Source of the DNA: Paraphysoderma sedebokerense
Taxonomy: Eukaryota; Blastocladiomycota; Physodermatomycetes; Physodermatales; Physodermataceae
Direction: 5' to 3'
NCBI GenBank assembly: GCA_025602915.1
Contig: JAHLJZ010000127.1
Location: 1-51,432, forward strand
DNA length: 51,432 bases
Shown here: positions 1-11,321 of the stretch, in pieces
Layout of the letters: each line of letters opens with the position of its first letter
Position numbering within the stretch: position 1 is the first letter of the stretch
Translations under genes and position numbers: made by a program
The notes under the pieces: model-generated
The model's input: only the letters and a program-made list of their open reading frames with translations
What the model was told of the DNA's origin: nothing
Databases searched by the model: none

Positions 1-570
1 ATGTCCCTGCCGAGCAAGGATTATAGCGGTGTTGCAATGACATTCTACGTAAGTTGATTTGAAATCTGATATTTTCATGTTAATCAAATACAGAAAGGTA
101 ACAAATTGGTTCTTAATAATAGACTCTCGGGAGGAAAACCGCCTCTGGTAATAGTGGCAAAAATGACGAGCAAGATTTCGAATTAATGGGTAGCTCTGGT
201 AAATTCATTACCAACGCTTTCCTTGACGGCCAACAAAGCAATTATGTGGAGCATCCACGCACAGAAACCAGATATGAATTCTGCATATCTTACGATGGAA
301 CCACCACTAGATACTATCAAAACGGTGTCGAACTGCCAGATACCGCCAAGAAACTAGCATTTGACGAACCTCAGTATACCTGGTTTTCCATATGGTTTGT
401 AAACTCATAACTTTTATCCCGTCATTAATTACAGAAATTAACGACCAAATTCATTTCGTAGGGTTCCTGGGAATATTTGGAAAAACTGTTGTGGAGCACT
501 TCCATCACCATCTCTCACCCCGCAGTGGGTTCAAACTATTGAAAATTTCTCTTTATACGTTGCCTCTTAG
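1..570 (+). CDS. GH16-type glycoside hydrolase / transglycosylase, 3' part only
   Basis: Seen: three joined exons, 1-48, 123-394 and 462-570, ending in TAG; the frame holds across both introns (49-122 and 395-461). The 5' part lies outside the window. The protein has a beta-strand-like MTFY segment, then DEQDFELMG, then FITNAFLDGQ, then RYEFCISYDG...YYQNGVEL, with a Trp rebuilt across the last splice (SIW-VPGN). Known: GH16 enzymes carry an E-x-D-x-E active site (usually DEIDFEFLG) followed by a strand with a TN motif and an H/Y-x-F/Y segment reading 'yIDG'. The two Glu and the Asp are kept here, with Gln in place of Ile between them. Likely role (inference): cutting or re-joining beta-glucan or a chitin-glucan link in the cell wall or in food. 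A catalytically weak, lectin-like member of the same fold is the alternative. Confidence 0.72.
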
Positions 571-1096
571 ATCGGTTCCAACCATTTTCATGTAAAGTGT
601 TTAGTTGTATAAATAACATGTAGAAATACAATTTATCAACATCATTATTCCCTGGATTGAAATATAAATTTTCCTTGTATTAACTTTAGTCAAACGACGC
701 AGCACAAAATTCGCAGCAGCCATCTTGTCGTAAACGAATATTCGGACAAAATTCTATAATTATGCATAAATTGTCACCTTTGGTATTTGCATCCTACATT
801 TTGAGTAACTGCAATAACACCGTATCGTGAAGATTCAAAAGTATGAACTTACACTCGTTTTAGACCGGAAGGCACTCATTGCTGTATTACTTCATTCGTC
901 ATAATTTCAAAGGACTATAACATCGGCCCTGCAGTGATTTTCCCACCACTTGTCCGAAATGCAAGGTGTCGGATGAGGGATTTTTCTCCAATCTGTTTGA
1001 GTCCTGAATTTTTGCAGTTATCTCCACGTCCCCTTTCGCCGTTTATTCCAGGTCAGGTTACGTTCGTTTTTCACTACTACGGATTTTATTACGCTC
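571..1096. other. Intergenic spacer
   Basis: AT-rich DNA between the GH16-type gene and the small ORF at 1097. No recognisable protein-coding exon or RNA gene was found. It holds the terminator side of the first gene. Confidence 0.5.
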
Positions 1097-1300
1097 ATGA
1101 CAACGGACAATCAAGTTCAACCAGCCTATGCTTCCTATGGCTCATATGCGGGTAAAGGGTACTACTATAATAATCAAAGTTGTCATTCCTCACAAAAACA
1201 ACATAACTAGCTAGATGCCAGTCTGGCTGGATCAACCTATCAATATCCGACCAGTGCTAGTTCAGGTATTCTTGCGAGGAAAGAAAAATTCAACCATTGA
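1097..1300 (+). CDS. Possible small Tyr/Ser/Gln-rich protein, unknown
   Basis: An ATG at 1097 opens a short exon (1097-1151) rich in Tyr, Ala and Gln (MTTDNQVQPAYASYG...). It joins in frame through a 63-nt GT-AG intron (1152-1214) to an exon continuing the same composition (DASLAGSTYQYPTSASS) and ending in TGA at 1298-1300, for a product of about 47 residues. The compositional match across the splice is the only support. It could be an N-terminal exon whose later exons decayed, a peptide gene, or chance. No family is recognised. It sits about 250 nt upstream of the TRAPPC11 start, so it might also be transcribed leader sequence. Confidence 0.25.
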
Positions 1301-1550
1301 AGAGTAATGTCTATGTCATATAATCAGTATTGTTATAAGTGCTATTGCTTATATTGTATGAAGTCTAAAAGAAATATAAATCTCGCCAATTGGGCTGGAG
1401 AAGAGACTCGATTCCTCCTTTCTTTTTACGTGCTCCTCTCGAGATCAAATTCAATTCGCTTCCGGAAGTTTACATCACAGACAGATACATACATGGCCTG
1501 ATTGATGACACATTCCATCGTTATAGTAGTATGATATCCTCTCACAGATT

Positions 1551-4500
1551 ATGGACTCTCTACCGCTAGAATTCGCTCTTGCCAACATTCCGCTGCTCGC
1601 CGTATTTGGCCTCACCGTCCCGTCGGCAGCATCATCACCCACTGGAAACCAACCTTCTCTCGCTCAACCAATACTAGAACCAAAACCTCTCTCTCCTCCG
1701 CCTCCTGTTCTCACCTCAAACACTTCCCTCAATGTTCCTTTACAGAATCCAAGTTTATCGTCTGCCCCCGCCGTGATCGTTGAAACGCCTCAACTGGCCA
1801 CGACCCCCTTTGCTGCGAGTTTACGGAAAGCCTTGTCTGATGTTTTGAATGCCAAGGGAGCAAATGTATCCGGAAAACCTGCAAATAATGGTGCCGATGT
1901 TGTTTGGCCTGATCTAGTGACGGATGTGGATAGAGAAAACACATTCCGGAGTGGATTCAATGTCAAGTTTTTGGAAAAGGTATATATACCTTCTTTTGAG
2001 TTTTAAAATATGACGATGCGATGAGGTCGATGTTTATTTAACGAATCAACTTGGCTTCTTTTGGAAATGGCCATGTTAGACACATATCTTTGCGCTCCAA
2101 AAACCTCGATCCTTGGCACCACCACAACCGAATCAACCTCAGAATCATTCACCCTTATCCCCACTCACTAGATCTTCATCCCTCTACCCGGACGGAATCA
2201 TGACTCCACAGTGGTTTACGAAGTACAGATACAACGTTCCATCTGTGATTTTGGCTTTTCACGAACTCTACGAACGCGATCCATCGTCCCCGACTAAACA
2301 TGTTAAAGATCCACTCGGTGGATTTGGAATGGGTTCCGGCAAAATCGGGAATGTCGAAAGAGAAAAAGATAATAATGTTGTTTCTCAAATTTTGGAGTTG
2401 AAAAAGTTGGTGCAAGATAGAGGAACGAGAGTTTGTGTTTGTCTTGTTGTGAAGAAATCGAATGTCGACGATGAATTGATTCAAGATAGAATCGGTGGTA
2501 TAAGGAAAGCAGCCAATTTGGAAAGTAGAAATGTTTTTGCTGTTTCTACGAATACCGATGTTTCAGAGTTTTGCGTAAAGTAAGTCTTATGGACACTATG
2601 TTTTACAAACGTTAGTCTGGATTCATTTTGACCGGTAATCAAACTTTCTTTCTTTCGTCCGTCCCTTTTGTCTTCTTTCTTTGTTGTGGCTTGATAGTCT
2701 TCAACGTTACCTCGTCGATCCGTCTATAAAATTTTATCATGCGTTATCCCAAAAAATGAAGAAGAAACGATCAAAAATATCTTCTTCCTCTCCGGGTTCG
2801 ATCTCGCCGACAAAGGGTTACGGATTTTCATCTAAAAATGTTGCCACTCCCCTGAACGAATCGAGTCAACAGGTTCAAAGTTATCCGTTGAGTGCTCAAG
2901 GATGGACTATTAGATACGAAATTAAGTTATCAGCGATAGCAGAGATGCGGTGGGAATGGGAGAGTGCGTTACGGTAAATTTTTGTTTTCTTTGGTTATTT
3001 AGTGTCATTTGTTTGTCGGATCTAAAGTTCATGAAATTTTTAGACATTATAACGTCGCTTACAATCAGTTGATGGATTACCTTTCTTCGGCGACACTTCC
3101 TGGATCGGATTCTCAACCTGGACCTGGTACGATTGCAGTATTCTCGAAAAGATGGTACGAAGGGAAAGTTTTACTGGATTCTGTCGCAGCAAAGGTGATT
3201 TAGGGCATTTTATTTTATTTTTCTGGTTCCGCGTATTTGCTTGACACAGGGCTAATCGTCGATGGCGTAAATAGATATATCGTATCAATCTTCAACTCGG
3301 GCAACCAGAAACATCGATTACGCAGTTCAACTCACATATTCAGAAAGTCTCGTCGTTACCGGATGGGCCGTCTTCCCCTTATTTCAATATTATTGCTTTC
3401 ACTTACTACGAATGGTTATCCCGTCATCACAAACTTTTCGCTGATCTCATCGACATTGCACACAATCGTTATGGTCTTTCCCTTCCGTACCCTCCTCCCC
3501 TTTTTCTTCAATACCAGGGAAGCCTAGGTCCATCCGGAATGAGCAGGACCGGAAGTGCAAATAGCATCATCGGAATGGCGGGTAACATTGGCGGGACGAG
3601 TTCATTTTTGGATTTCGCTGCTAGCGGTAGTTTTGGTGGGTTTGGGATGATGGGAAGAGGAGGAGGACCTGCCAAAGTGATACAACATCCTGGCTTTTGG
3701 TATTATAAAGCTGCCAAGATTAATGCTAAACGAAAAGAAGTATGGAGACAACTTGAGAAAGTATGATTAATATTGATTTTTTGTTTGATTTTATATCGGC
3801 TTCTTAATTTTTATTTCTCTGTTTATTGTTTGAATTGTTCAGGCACTCCCTACGACGACGATCCCACCATTTTTAACCCACGTCATCGCCTCCGCTCAGT
3901 CTATATCATCCTCGGTGTCAGCTGTAACGATCGAACTCCTTAGTCGTGCCTACGAGCATTTCAAAACGCACAAACAACCCCGTATGACGCTACTCATTGC
4001 CACCGAAATTGCTGATGAACATGTAGAGAATCAGAATTATGACTTTGCATTGAAATTTTGGGAACGAGTTGGTAAAAGTTATAGAAAAGAAAAATGGGGG
4101 AGTGTCGTCGGATTGATAGATAGTAAAATGAGAAAAGTTGCGAAATTGAAAGGGATGTGGACAAAATGGATAGAAGGTGCAGTAGAGGGATTGGCGAGTG
4201 GTATGTGCACTTCGGTGTCCACTTTTTAAAACCACATCCGATTTTAACACTAATATGGAACTGTTTGTTTCGGTAGATGTGACTACAGATCCTAAAGAAT
4301 CAGAAAATTTACAAAATGAATTACTTCACGTTTTAACTACTGTTTCGCCGACTGAGAAAGCAAATTCAATGATTGAAATTGATATGGATCAAATCAACTC
4401 TTTTGGTACGATTTATTCTGCTCCCGTTGCATTATTTGTGATGTCTCACAGTTATTCTTTTTTTGGCACCTTTTCAGTGTCGGCCAATTTTCAGTTTCAT

Positions 4501-7005
4501 AAGCAAAATGGATACGTTCACACACCGTCTCTGTTCCAAATTACTTTAACTTCATCCGAAAGTTCACCTCCCTCGCCTCTTGAATTCTCGAAATTAGAAG
4601 TTGAATTTTCCGACGAAAAATTAAACATGGTTATACATCATCGCGTCGACACAAACGCTGGCAAAGTTACCGGTCGATTGGGGGGTAAAAAACTGGAGTA
4701 TATTTCTTTGGAAACCCAGAGTGGCTTTCACAGGAATTCGACCATGGAAGCGGATTTAACGATTAATAAAAATACAAAAAAAATCATTGAAGGAACTATC
4801 ATGCCGGCTGAAAGTATGGATTTGAAGGTACTTTCCCCACTTCCGCATATTTTGATTTTTTTAATGGTGGAATAACAGTTGTGATTTTTTTTGTAATCAA
4901 AGGTTCTTTCTATCACTCTTACACTCCAACCGCCTTCGTCACTGTGGCAAGTTAATTTAGTATACAAAATATCCGAACGACCGAAATCTGAGGGTATGGG
5001 TGTCGAGTTAAGTACGCTCAGGAGAGAATGGGTTGTCTTAACGGAAGCAAAGAGTTTAAAAGTCAAAAATTTGGATGGGTTTGGTGAATATAGTGAATTA
5101 CGGTAAGTCTTTCGTAAACTATTCCCGGTGGTTTTAACACTATTAATTTTGCGTTAATTTGGACTTACGTTGTAAAAAAGAGTATTGAAACGTCACTCGA
5201 GACTTTCGTTGAAACCTGAACATGCGGTTCCTGCTTTATTGGATGAACTGTATCCTTTGTCATTGAAAGTCAAGAGCGATGAAGAGGAACCTGTCTTTGC
5301 GATTGTTGAAGTGGATGTTGAAATAGAAATGGGTGGGTTGCGGGAAAATTTTCATTTTTTGATGACAGAGAGACTGACTTGGATGTTTTTATAAAAGAAA
5401 CCGACGGCGCAATAATCGTTGATGAACAATCTCAATCGACGCTTTCATCCGGTCCTGAATTAGTTTCCCCAGCTGCTCAAGTTTTAACATCGGTTACTAC
5501 CCCTGTTTCCGCTGTACATGGAGGCAGCAAAAGAGCGGTGATAATTGGTAATGTGAATCCAGGAGAAGTTGTAGTGAAGCAGATTTGGTTAAAGTGTAAA
5601 GGCACACCGGGAGAACGCGTGGTTGGATTATCGGTACGACTCCTTGTATCTCAAATTGTTGGATTAGTTAAACCAACATTTTACATTTATTTTATTTTTA
5701 ATTTCATGGACAGCTTCATTACGTACCTTTACGATCGATCTCAGTTGCGTTACAATCTCCCACCCAATCAATCTCACCGTCCACAATATTATCACATTCA
5801 GATTTGACATCTAAATCTGAAACACTTCGTATCCCGTTCACAACACCATTTGAATCTACGTTCCAAATCACCAGAATGCCACCAAAAGTAGAATCTTCGT
5901 CTCTTTCGAAATTTCGAATTTTAACGCCAAGGAATAGGATTGAGAGATACGTGATTGCGGTTGAATTAAAGAGTGTGAGTCCGAGAGATGTGATGGTGTT
6001 GGGTGTGAGTGTTAACCAGGATGACGGAAAAGGACAGAACGGAGTCGTGGTGACTGTGAGCGAAATCGCAGGAATACCCAAAGATGAGGCCATCGGTATG
6101 TATCGATTTATTATGGTATTCTTAAGATATGATGATGATATTCGTTGTTAACGAGCCAATTTTTTGGGTGGGTTGTCTTTTGGCATACCTGTCGAACCAG
6201 TTTGGAAGCCAGGATCATCGTCGACTTACATCATTAATGCTACCATTGCTATTCCATCTGGAACAAAGATCGATAGGACTGTGAGTCTGGGGAAAATGAC
6301 GGTTAAATGGAAACGGTATGTAAAACTATAATAGTTCGTTAAGCGATGTGATCTTGACATAATAAGTTAATATTTTCCCTGCAGCTGCATAGATGGCGAT
6401 GGAGGAAAACCAAGTAATACGACGATTTCGATACCGAATTTAGAATTACCGGACGATGGGATCGTAGTTGGTCTTGGTTTGTGTTCTCTAAACTTGGACT
6501 ATGAATGCGATGATTTCAGTCGTACTGATCTTAATTCAATGGCAATCGATTCACCGCAGATCATCCCTATACGGCGACTCACCTCTCTCCGTTCCCCTGT
6601 ACTTATACTGTCACAAACACGTCAATGACAACATACTCTCTCATACTGTCCTTCGAACCTACCGTAGCGGATACAGTAGTATATTCTGGCTATAAGCAAG
6701 TCAAGATCACATTGCTACCTCTCGACGAACATGTGTTAAAAGTGAATATGGTGCCGATTGCGACAGGATGGGTGGAGTGTCCGCGGTTGAAAATTTTGAT
6801 TGAGAGTGGAGGGATTCAGGTCGAAGAGGGAGGAGAAAGGAAGAGCGTCGGTTGGGAAAAAGATAAATCGGGTGGCGGGAGTACACAAGGAAAAGAATTG
6901 TTGTGGGATAAGGGATTTGGTGTGAACGGATCGGGAAGCGGAAAAGGTAGTAGAGTGTTTGTGAAGCCGAAATATGGCAATTCAGGTGGGGAAGTGGGTC
7001 GGTAG
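1551..7005 (+). CDS. TRAPPC11: TRAPP complex subunit 11 (foie gras/gryzun), 15 exons
   Basis: Exons: 1551-1979, 2080-2579, 2698-2973, 3044-3194, 3275-3760, 3843-4200, 4277-4405, 4478-4827, 4903-5102, 5181-5332, 5371-5633, 5714-6095, 6201-6315, 6385-6470, 6560-7005. They sum to 1,441 codons (1,440 aa). Similarity to remembered animal TRAPPC11 runs end to end: PSVILAFHELYERD, RGTRVCVCLVVKKS, HPGFWYYKAAKINAKRKE and LLSRAYEHFKTHKQPRM (foie gras domain, exons 4-7), and YKQVKITLLPLDEHVL near the C-terminal gryzun region. TRAPPC11 is a subunit of a TRAPP tethering complex that acts in ER-Golgi traffic. The protein is longer than the human one (about 1,130 aa), with low-complexity Pro/Ser and Gly/Ser inserts near residues 25-80 and 385-430. 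The intron 4406-4477 is 72 nt without a stop, so a naive ORF reads through it. The 38-nt intron 5333-5370 is the least certain junction. The start matches the family N-terminus (LPLEFALANIP). Confidence 0.93.
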
Positions 7006-7566
7006 AGGGAGGAGTTGGTTGTTGCTGTACTTCTGCTTGATGATGCCAATAGAAACAAAATGAATTTCTTTATGCTATATTTTTAAAACGGAAATTGCTA
7101 TATCGTTTTGCGTGGGGACGCAAGATGTTTGGATTGTTCGAGAATTATTTGAGCAGATTGGTGAAACAACACCCCACGATCCAAGTGAACCAACAAGCCG
7201 GGGCCCGGGATCGTGCAACCCAACGCAATTTAGTATCTCTGAAACAAAAAGATTTATCTTTATTACTGCTTTTCATAGTACCTTTAATGAAGCAGACGAA
7301 TATCGCTCCCTTATGTGTGCATTTTGATCTTTGGTCAACAACAAGTTACAAGTTAACGACGGGGTGGAGATACTCACTCGGCCGCTCTTCATGTGACATC
7401 ATTCCAAGTTTGATCCATACAGCAAAGCAGCATAACATCCAACTCCATTGCCGTATGTACCTATAGACACCATATATCAAACAACACAACTCGGAGTTGC
7501 TTTGTCAGAAAAAGTGGGTCACTGTGACGGGAATTAAATCGCGCACCCGTTAAGGTCCACAAAAGT
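7006..7566. other. Intergenic spacer
   Basis: Downstream flank of TRAPPC11. Short open frames occur (for example around 7112-7327) but show no family resemblance, splice support or compositional signal, so I do not call a gene. Confidence 0.5.
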
Positions 7567-7641
7567 TTGCGGCATTTTTCTTTTGGCGCAAGGCGTTTTC
7601 AGAAACTGCGGCATTTTTGCAATCGGAGAAGGAGTATAAAG
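7567..7641 (+). promoter_or_regulatory. Direct-repeat element plus TATA-like box upstream of the cysteine-rich gene
   Basis: The 12-mer tgcggcattttt occurs at 7568-7579 and again at 7607-7618, 39 bp apart on the same strand. A TATA-like tataaag follows at 7635-7641, about 55 bp before the ATG at 7696. The spacing suits a core promoter with an upstream activator site. A metal-response role is only inference from the gene it precedes. Confidence 0.4.
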
Positions 7642-7695
7642 AGAGAACATTTCTCTCGCTGCGAAATCACCACCATCCCACCCTGTCCTCAGTAC

Positions 7696-9263
7696 ATGTC
7701 AGACACCGAATCCACCATCCAAGGTCTCACATCTCAAGTCGAGGAGCTCAAAGCTGTCATTGCAGGTATGTCCTGTCTGCTTTTGGACGTGGAGATTCGA
7801 ACTGTTGCTAACGTTCCGTCTTGTTTGGTCCTCCTATTGTCTCGTCTTGCTTCCATCCCCGGTCACACACTTTTGATCTATGTGCTTCTATAGAAATCAA
7901 ATCAGAAAGAGTACAAGCCGCTGCTCCAAGTGATAATCAAACCGAGAGCATCATCGCCGAAAACGAAGATTTAAAAGTTCAACTCGCGAAAGCCCATTAC
8001 AGGTAGTGTGTTATTGACTGTCTCCTTTCTGCATTTTTTTCCTTCCTTTGTCCACTTTCCCACAGCGTTCCCAGCCTCACAAAATCTAAATCATACTGAC
8101 TTTTTTAAATCGCAATTAGAATCTCTTTCCTATTACGTTCAGTCGAAGAAGCCGAATCCAAAATGACCTGTCGTTGCAACTCCTCCTCCGCCAAATCTAC
8201 CTGCTGTGGCGCTAAATCCTCAAAACCCTGCGGAACCGGCTGCTCATGTTGCAGCTGTGATTCTTGCTCCGGTCAGAATTGTCAGTGCTGCACCTGTGGC
8301 TCCTCAAAATCTTGTCTTTCTCGTTCTTCCGGCTGTGGCTGCTCCAGTGGTTCAAAATCCGGCTGTTATTCCGGCGGTAAAGTCAAACCTTGTGGCTCAT
8401 CTTGTGACTGCTGTACTTGCTCGTCTTGCAATTGTGACCCGTGCAGTTGCTGCTCTTGTTCTTCATCCTCATGTGCCGCCAAATCCTCAAAACCCTGCGG
8501 TTCCGGTTGTACATGCTGCAGCTGCGATTCTTGCTCTGGTCAAAACTGTCAGTGCTGCACCTGTGGCTCCTCAAAATCTTGTCTATCTCGTTCTTCGGGA
8601 TGCGGTTGTGCCGGTAAATCTTCGTCAGGTTGTGGCTGCTCCGGTGGTTCAAAATCCGGCTGTTGTTCCGGCAGTAAAGTCAAACCTTGTGGTTCGTCCT
8701 GTGACTGCTGTACTTGCTCGTCTTGCAATTGTGACCCGTGCAGCTGTTGCTCCTGCTCGTCTTCCTCCTGTGCCGCAAAGGCCGTCAAGCCTTGTGGTTC
8801 CGGTTGTACATGCTGCAGCTGCGATTCTTGCTCTGGACAGAATTGTCAGTGTTGCACATGTGGTTCCTCAAAATCTTGTCTTTCTCGTTCTTCGGGATGC
8901 GGTTGTGCCGGTAAACCATCTGGTTGTGGTTGCTCGAGTAAATCATCCTCGGGTTGTGGCTGCTCCGGTGGGTCGTCATCCGGCTGTTGCTCCGGCAGTA
9001 AAGTCAAACCTTGTGGTTCGTCCTGTGACTGCTGTACTTGCTCGTCTTGCAATTGTGACCCGTGCAGCTGTTGCTCCTGCTCGTCTTCCTCCTGTGCCGC
9101 AAAGGCCGTCAAGCCTTGTGGTGCCGGTTGCTCATGTTGCAGCTGCGATTCTTGCTCAGGTCAGAATTGTCAATGCTGTACTTGCGGTGCGTCAAAGTGT
9201 TGCGTAACTGGATCATCTGGATGTGGTTGTGCTGGGAAATCATCATCAGGTTGTGGTTGTTAA
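7696..9263 (+). CDS. Giant metallothionein-like cysteine-rich protein with coiled-coil head
   Basis: Exons 7696-7765, 7894-8002 and 8120-9263 give 440 aa. Residues 1-74 contain no cysteine and look like a coiled coil (LTSQVEELKAVIAEIKSER..., IIAENEDLKVQLAKAH). From residue 75 on there are about 106 Cys in 366 residues. Two modules alternate: A, KPCGxGCxCCSCDSCSGQNCQCCTCG...GCGC (four copies), and B, KVKPCGSSCDCCTCSSCNCDPCSCCSC (three copies), with Ser/Gly linkers. The C-x-C, C-C and C-x-x-C spacing and lack of aromatics (one Tyr) fit metal-thiolate binding (Zn, Cu, Cd), as in tandem-repeat fungal metallothioneins of Cryptococcus, which are much shorter. The head may oligomerise it or tether it to a partner. 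A structural disulfide-rich protein is less likely because no signal peptide is seen. The upstream exons are trusted because frame and splice phases all agree. Confidence 0.8.
8223..9262 (+). repeat. Coding tandem repeat in the cysteine-rich gene
   Basis: Module A starts at about 8223, 8490, 8787 and 9111, so successive units are 89, 99 and 108 codons long. The growth comes from added GKSSSGCGC-type linkers, not from the modules, which are nearly invariant in protein sequence. The last unit is truncated after module A and ends in GCGC. Confidence 0.85.
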
Positions 9264-9875
9264 TATTATTGAGAGAAAAGCAAATTGCTGTCATATCTTA
9301 AAATGACCAATGTAACATTATCAGCTTTGTTCATAATAAATATAAGTGGATTCATGAATTGGATATCTCTCGTGTTCTGTGCAGTCATGTAAAAGAAGTC
9401 AACTGAGGTATCTCAGAGATTAATGGATCTGGATTCTACAGCATTTCATGGGTCCTCCTGGTGATTCTCTTATTCTTAAAGAGATAGTAATCTTACTAGT
9501 GTCTGTACGTAGTGAAATCCTGGTTTAATTTAATCTAAAAGTTCTAGCATCATGTTAGGTGATATGCGTTTATTCCTATTTTCAGCCCAGCACCATGAGC
9601 AAGTGCTCCTATGAGTAGTTTCAAGCTGACCCTAAGCTGCTGTGCTGCGCAAAATTAGGAAATACATCAGTCCCCAATTGCAATTAATTGCCAAGGGTAT
9701 GTCGTTGTAAATAATGCAATATATAACGTAATTTGCATTGAAATTAAAATTCTGCAGGGCCAGTCCATATACTGTGTCGGTCATAATGAATAACACCATT
9801 GTTCGTTTCAGTGGGGTGACATCATTCGGGCGGACTCACCCAGACTTAATTTTCGAGACTTCGCGTACTCCAGCA
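9264..9875. other. Intergenic spacer
   Basis: Between the cysteine-rich gene and the stress-protein gene. It holds the presumed 3' end of the former (aataaatataag near 9335) and upstream DNA of the latter. No gene is seen. Confidence 0.5.
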
Positions 9876-9883
9876 TATAAAAG
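9876..9883 (+). promoter_or_regulatory. TATA-like box of the Hsp9/Hsp12-type gene
   Basis: tataaaag at 9876-9883, about 80 bp upstream of the ATG at 9964, followed by an A/C-rich leader (ctaaaccaacaATG) typical of strongly expressed fungal genes. Confidence 0.5.
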
Positions 9884-9963
9884 GGACACTGCTCCGGCAT
9901 AGAGTAACTAAGTAACAACGCTAATCAATCCATCTTTATATCAACTCAAACACTAAACCAACA

Positions 9964-10406
9964 ATGTCTGACACTGGCCGTGAATCTCTTACCGACAAAG
10001 CCAAGGCTTTTATGAGACCCGACTCCTCCAAGGATACTGAACAAAGAACTGCTGAAACTGTAAGTTCTAGGCGGCCGTCCTCATTCGATTTGCCCATTAT
10101 AAAATTGGATTAATGCTTATGCTTTCAAATGTTTCAATAGCTCCGCGGTAAAGTCGATAACATGCAAGGCACTCTCCAACCTGAAGGCCAAAAGAGTTAT
10201 ACTCAACAAGCTGCCGATGCTATGCACAACCAAATGCAATCCGGCCAAAACCAACAACGTGCTACTCAAAACCAGGTATGACATCTATCGTCTTTATTAT
10301 TGTCAAAATCTGAACTTGATGAACCAATCTGACACTTATATTTTTAATTACGCTACATTAGGAAGGAATCTGGGAAAAGACCAAGAAGACCATGGGAATG
10401 GAGTAA
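9964..10406 (+). CDS. Hsp9/Hsp12-family small stress protein
   Basis: Exons 9964-10059, 10141-10275 and 10362-10406 give 91 aa. The start MSDTGRESLTDKAKAFMRPDSSKDT is the family signature (MSDxGRxxxxDKxxExxxPdSqKS). The middle is Gln/Asn-rich (QSGQNQQRATQNQ) and the end is short and basic (EGIWEKTKKTMGME). Known: Hsp12 and WH11-type proteins are small, hydrophilic, largely disordered and strongly induced by heat, osmotic, oxidative or starvation stress; Hsp12 folds on and stabilises the plasma membrane. The TATA box and strong leader agree with inducible high expression. The neighbouring cysteine-rich gene is also stress-type, but the two do not share an obvious promoter. Confidence 0.87.
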
Positions 10407-11212
10407 ACTACCAATAATCTAGGAAGATTATATTGTAGATTTATCATAATTGACTTGTCATGTATATTACCGAACTGTTGCTACATGTAGTGAACAAATA
10501 AATTTTCAAATGCAATCTAACTTTGCTTCATTGATACAGGAGGTGCGTACTCCACAGAATCATATTGCTGTAGATTTGCATATTTTTAGTCCCAAAATTG
10601 TTAAATTCACTGAAGTTGTGAAAACCGTGGTAGGTAAAATTAATGGTTCTGTACCCTTTGTGCGGCAGTCTTAATCGTAACTCCAAATGATGCTTAGCCA
10701 CTGACTGTAAATTGTAGATGTTTCCATTCTTGATAGGTATTTCATTTTCTTCGAAAATACACTGATGAGAAAGGGTGGAATGAGGATGCACCTGTGCAAT
10801 TTATATTTTGATTCACGACATCAGGCTCATCAGTCCTATCCACAACGGGACTACGCCATACCTGTAATCGAAAGGTTCGTTATAAAATTGTAGAACAAAG
10901 AACCTGATAAATCTTCTCATACGTGGTCAATTTGATCGGGTCATTAGAATTGTTGTAAAATTTTCTCCTAATTGAAGTAATCAATGTGAGCTAGGGTCGA
11001 AATATAAATGTGATAAGAAAACCTCAGTCGAAGCACCAAGTGGCCGAAATGGTGGCTATTGTTTGCCATTTCGACGTCTCGCTAGAACAGTCCAAATTGA
11101 GTTCAGGACCCTTCATTCCATAAACCTCGCGATGATATAAAATCATTCAAGTTTGAACTTTATGACAATTTATGCTCTTCATCTGCCCTTCTTAGCTGTG
11201 TTGTTTGTCTAG
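10407..11212. other. Intergenic spacer
   Basis: Contains a probable poly(A) region of the stress gene (gaacaaataaattttc near 10493). It must also hold the unresolved first exon of the amino-acid transporter. No other feature is seen. Confidence 0.45.
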
Positions 11213-11321
11213 AGAGTCCGTCACAAAAGTATTTGTCAATGGCATGACCATATTATTTTTGTTGCTCTGGGTAGTGGGCGCTATGTGATCATACTGACAT
11301 TGAGTTTTCTTCCATTATTAG

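Noticed and set aside
4406-4477. Treating TRAPPC11 4277-4827 as one uninterrupted exon
   Set aside because: The 72-nt insert has clean GT-AG ends and, when removed, restores the family alignment (INSF-VSANFQFHK).
7095-7466. Open frames downstream of TRAPPC11
   Set aside because: No splice, composition or family signal; the two overlapping frames contradict each other.
8206-9207. A 333-codon open frame in +1 overlap with the cysteine-rich gene, and open antisense frames there
   Set aside because: Follows from the repetitive TGT/TGC/TCC-biased codons; the product is a low-complexity Ala/Val/Pro string with no independent start, splice or motif support.
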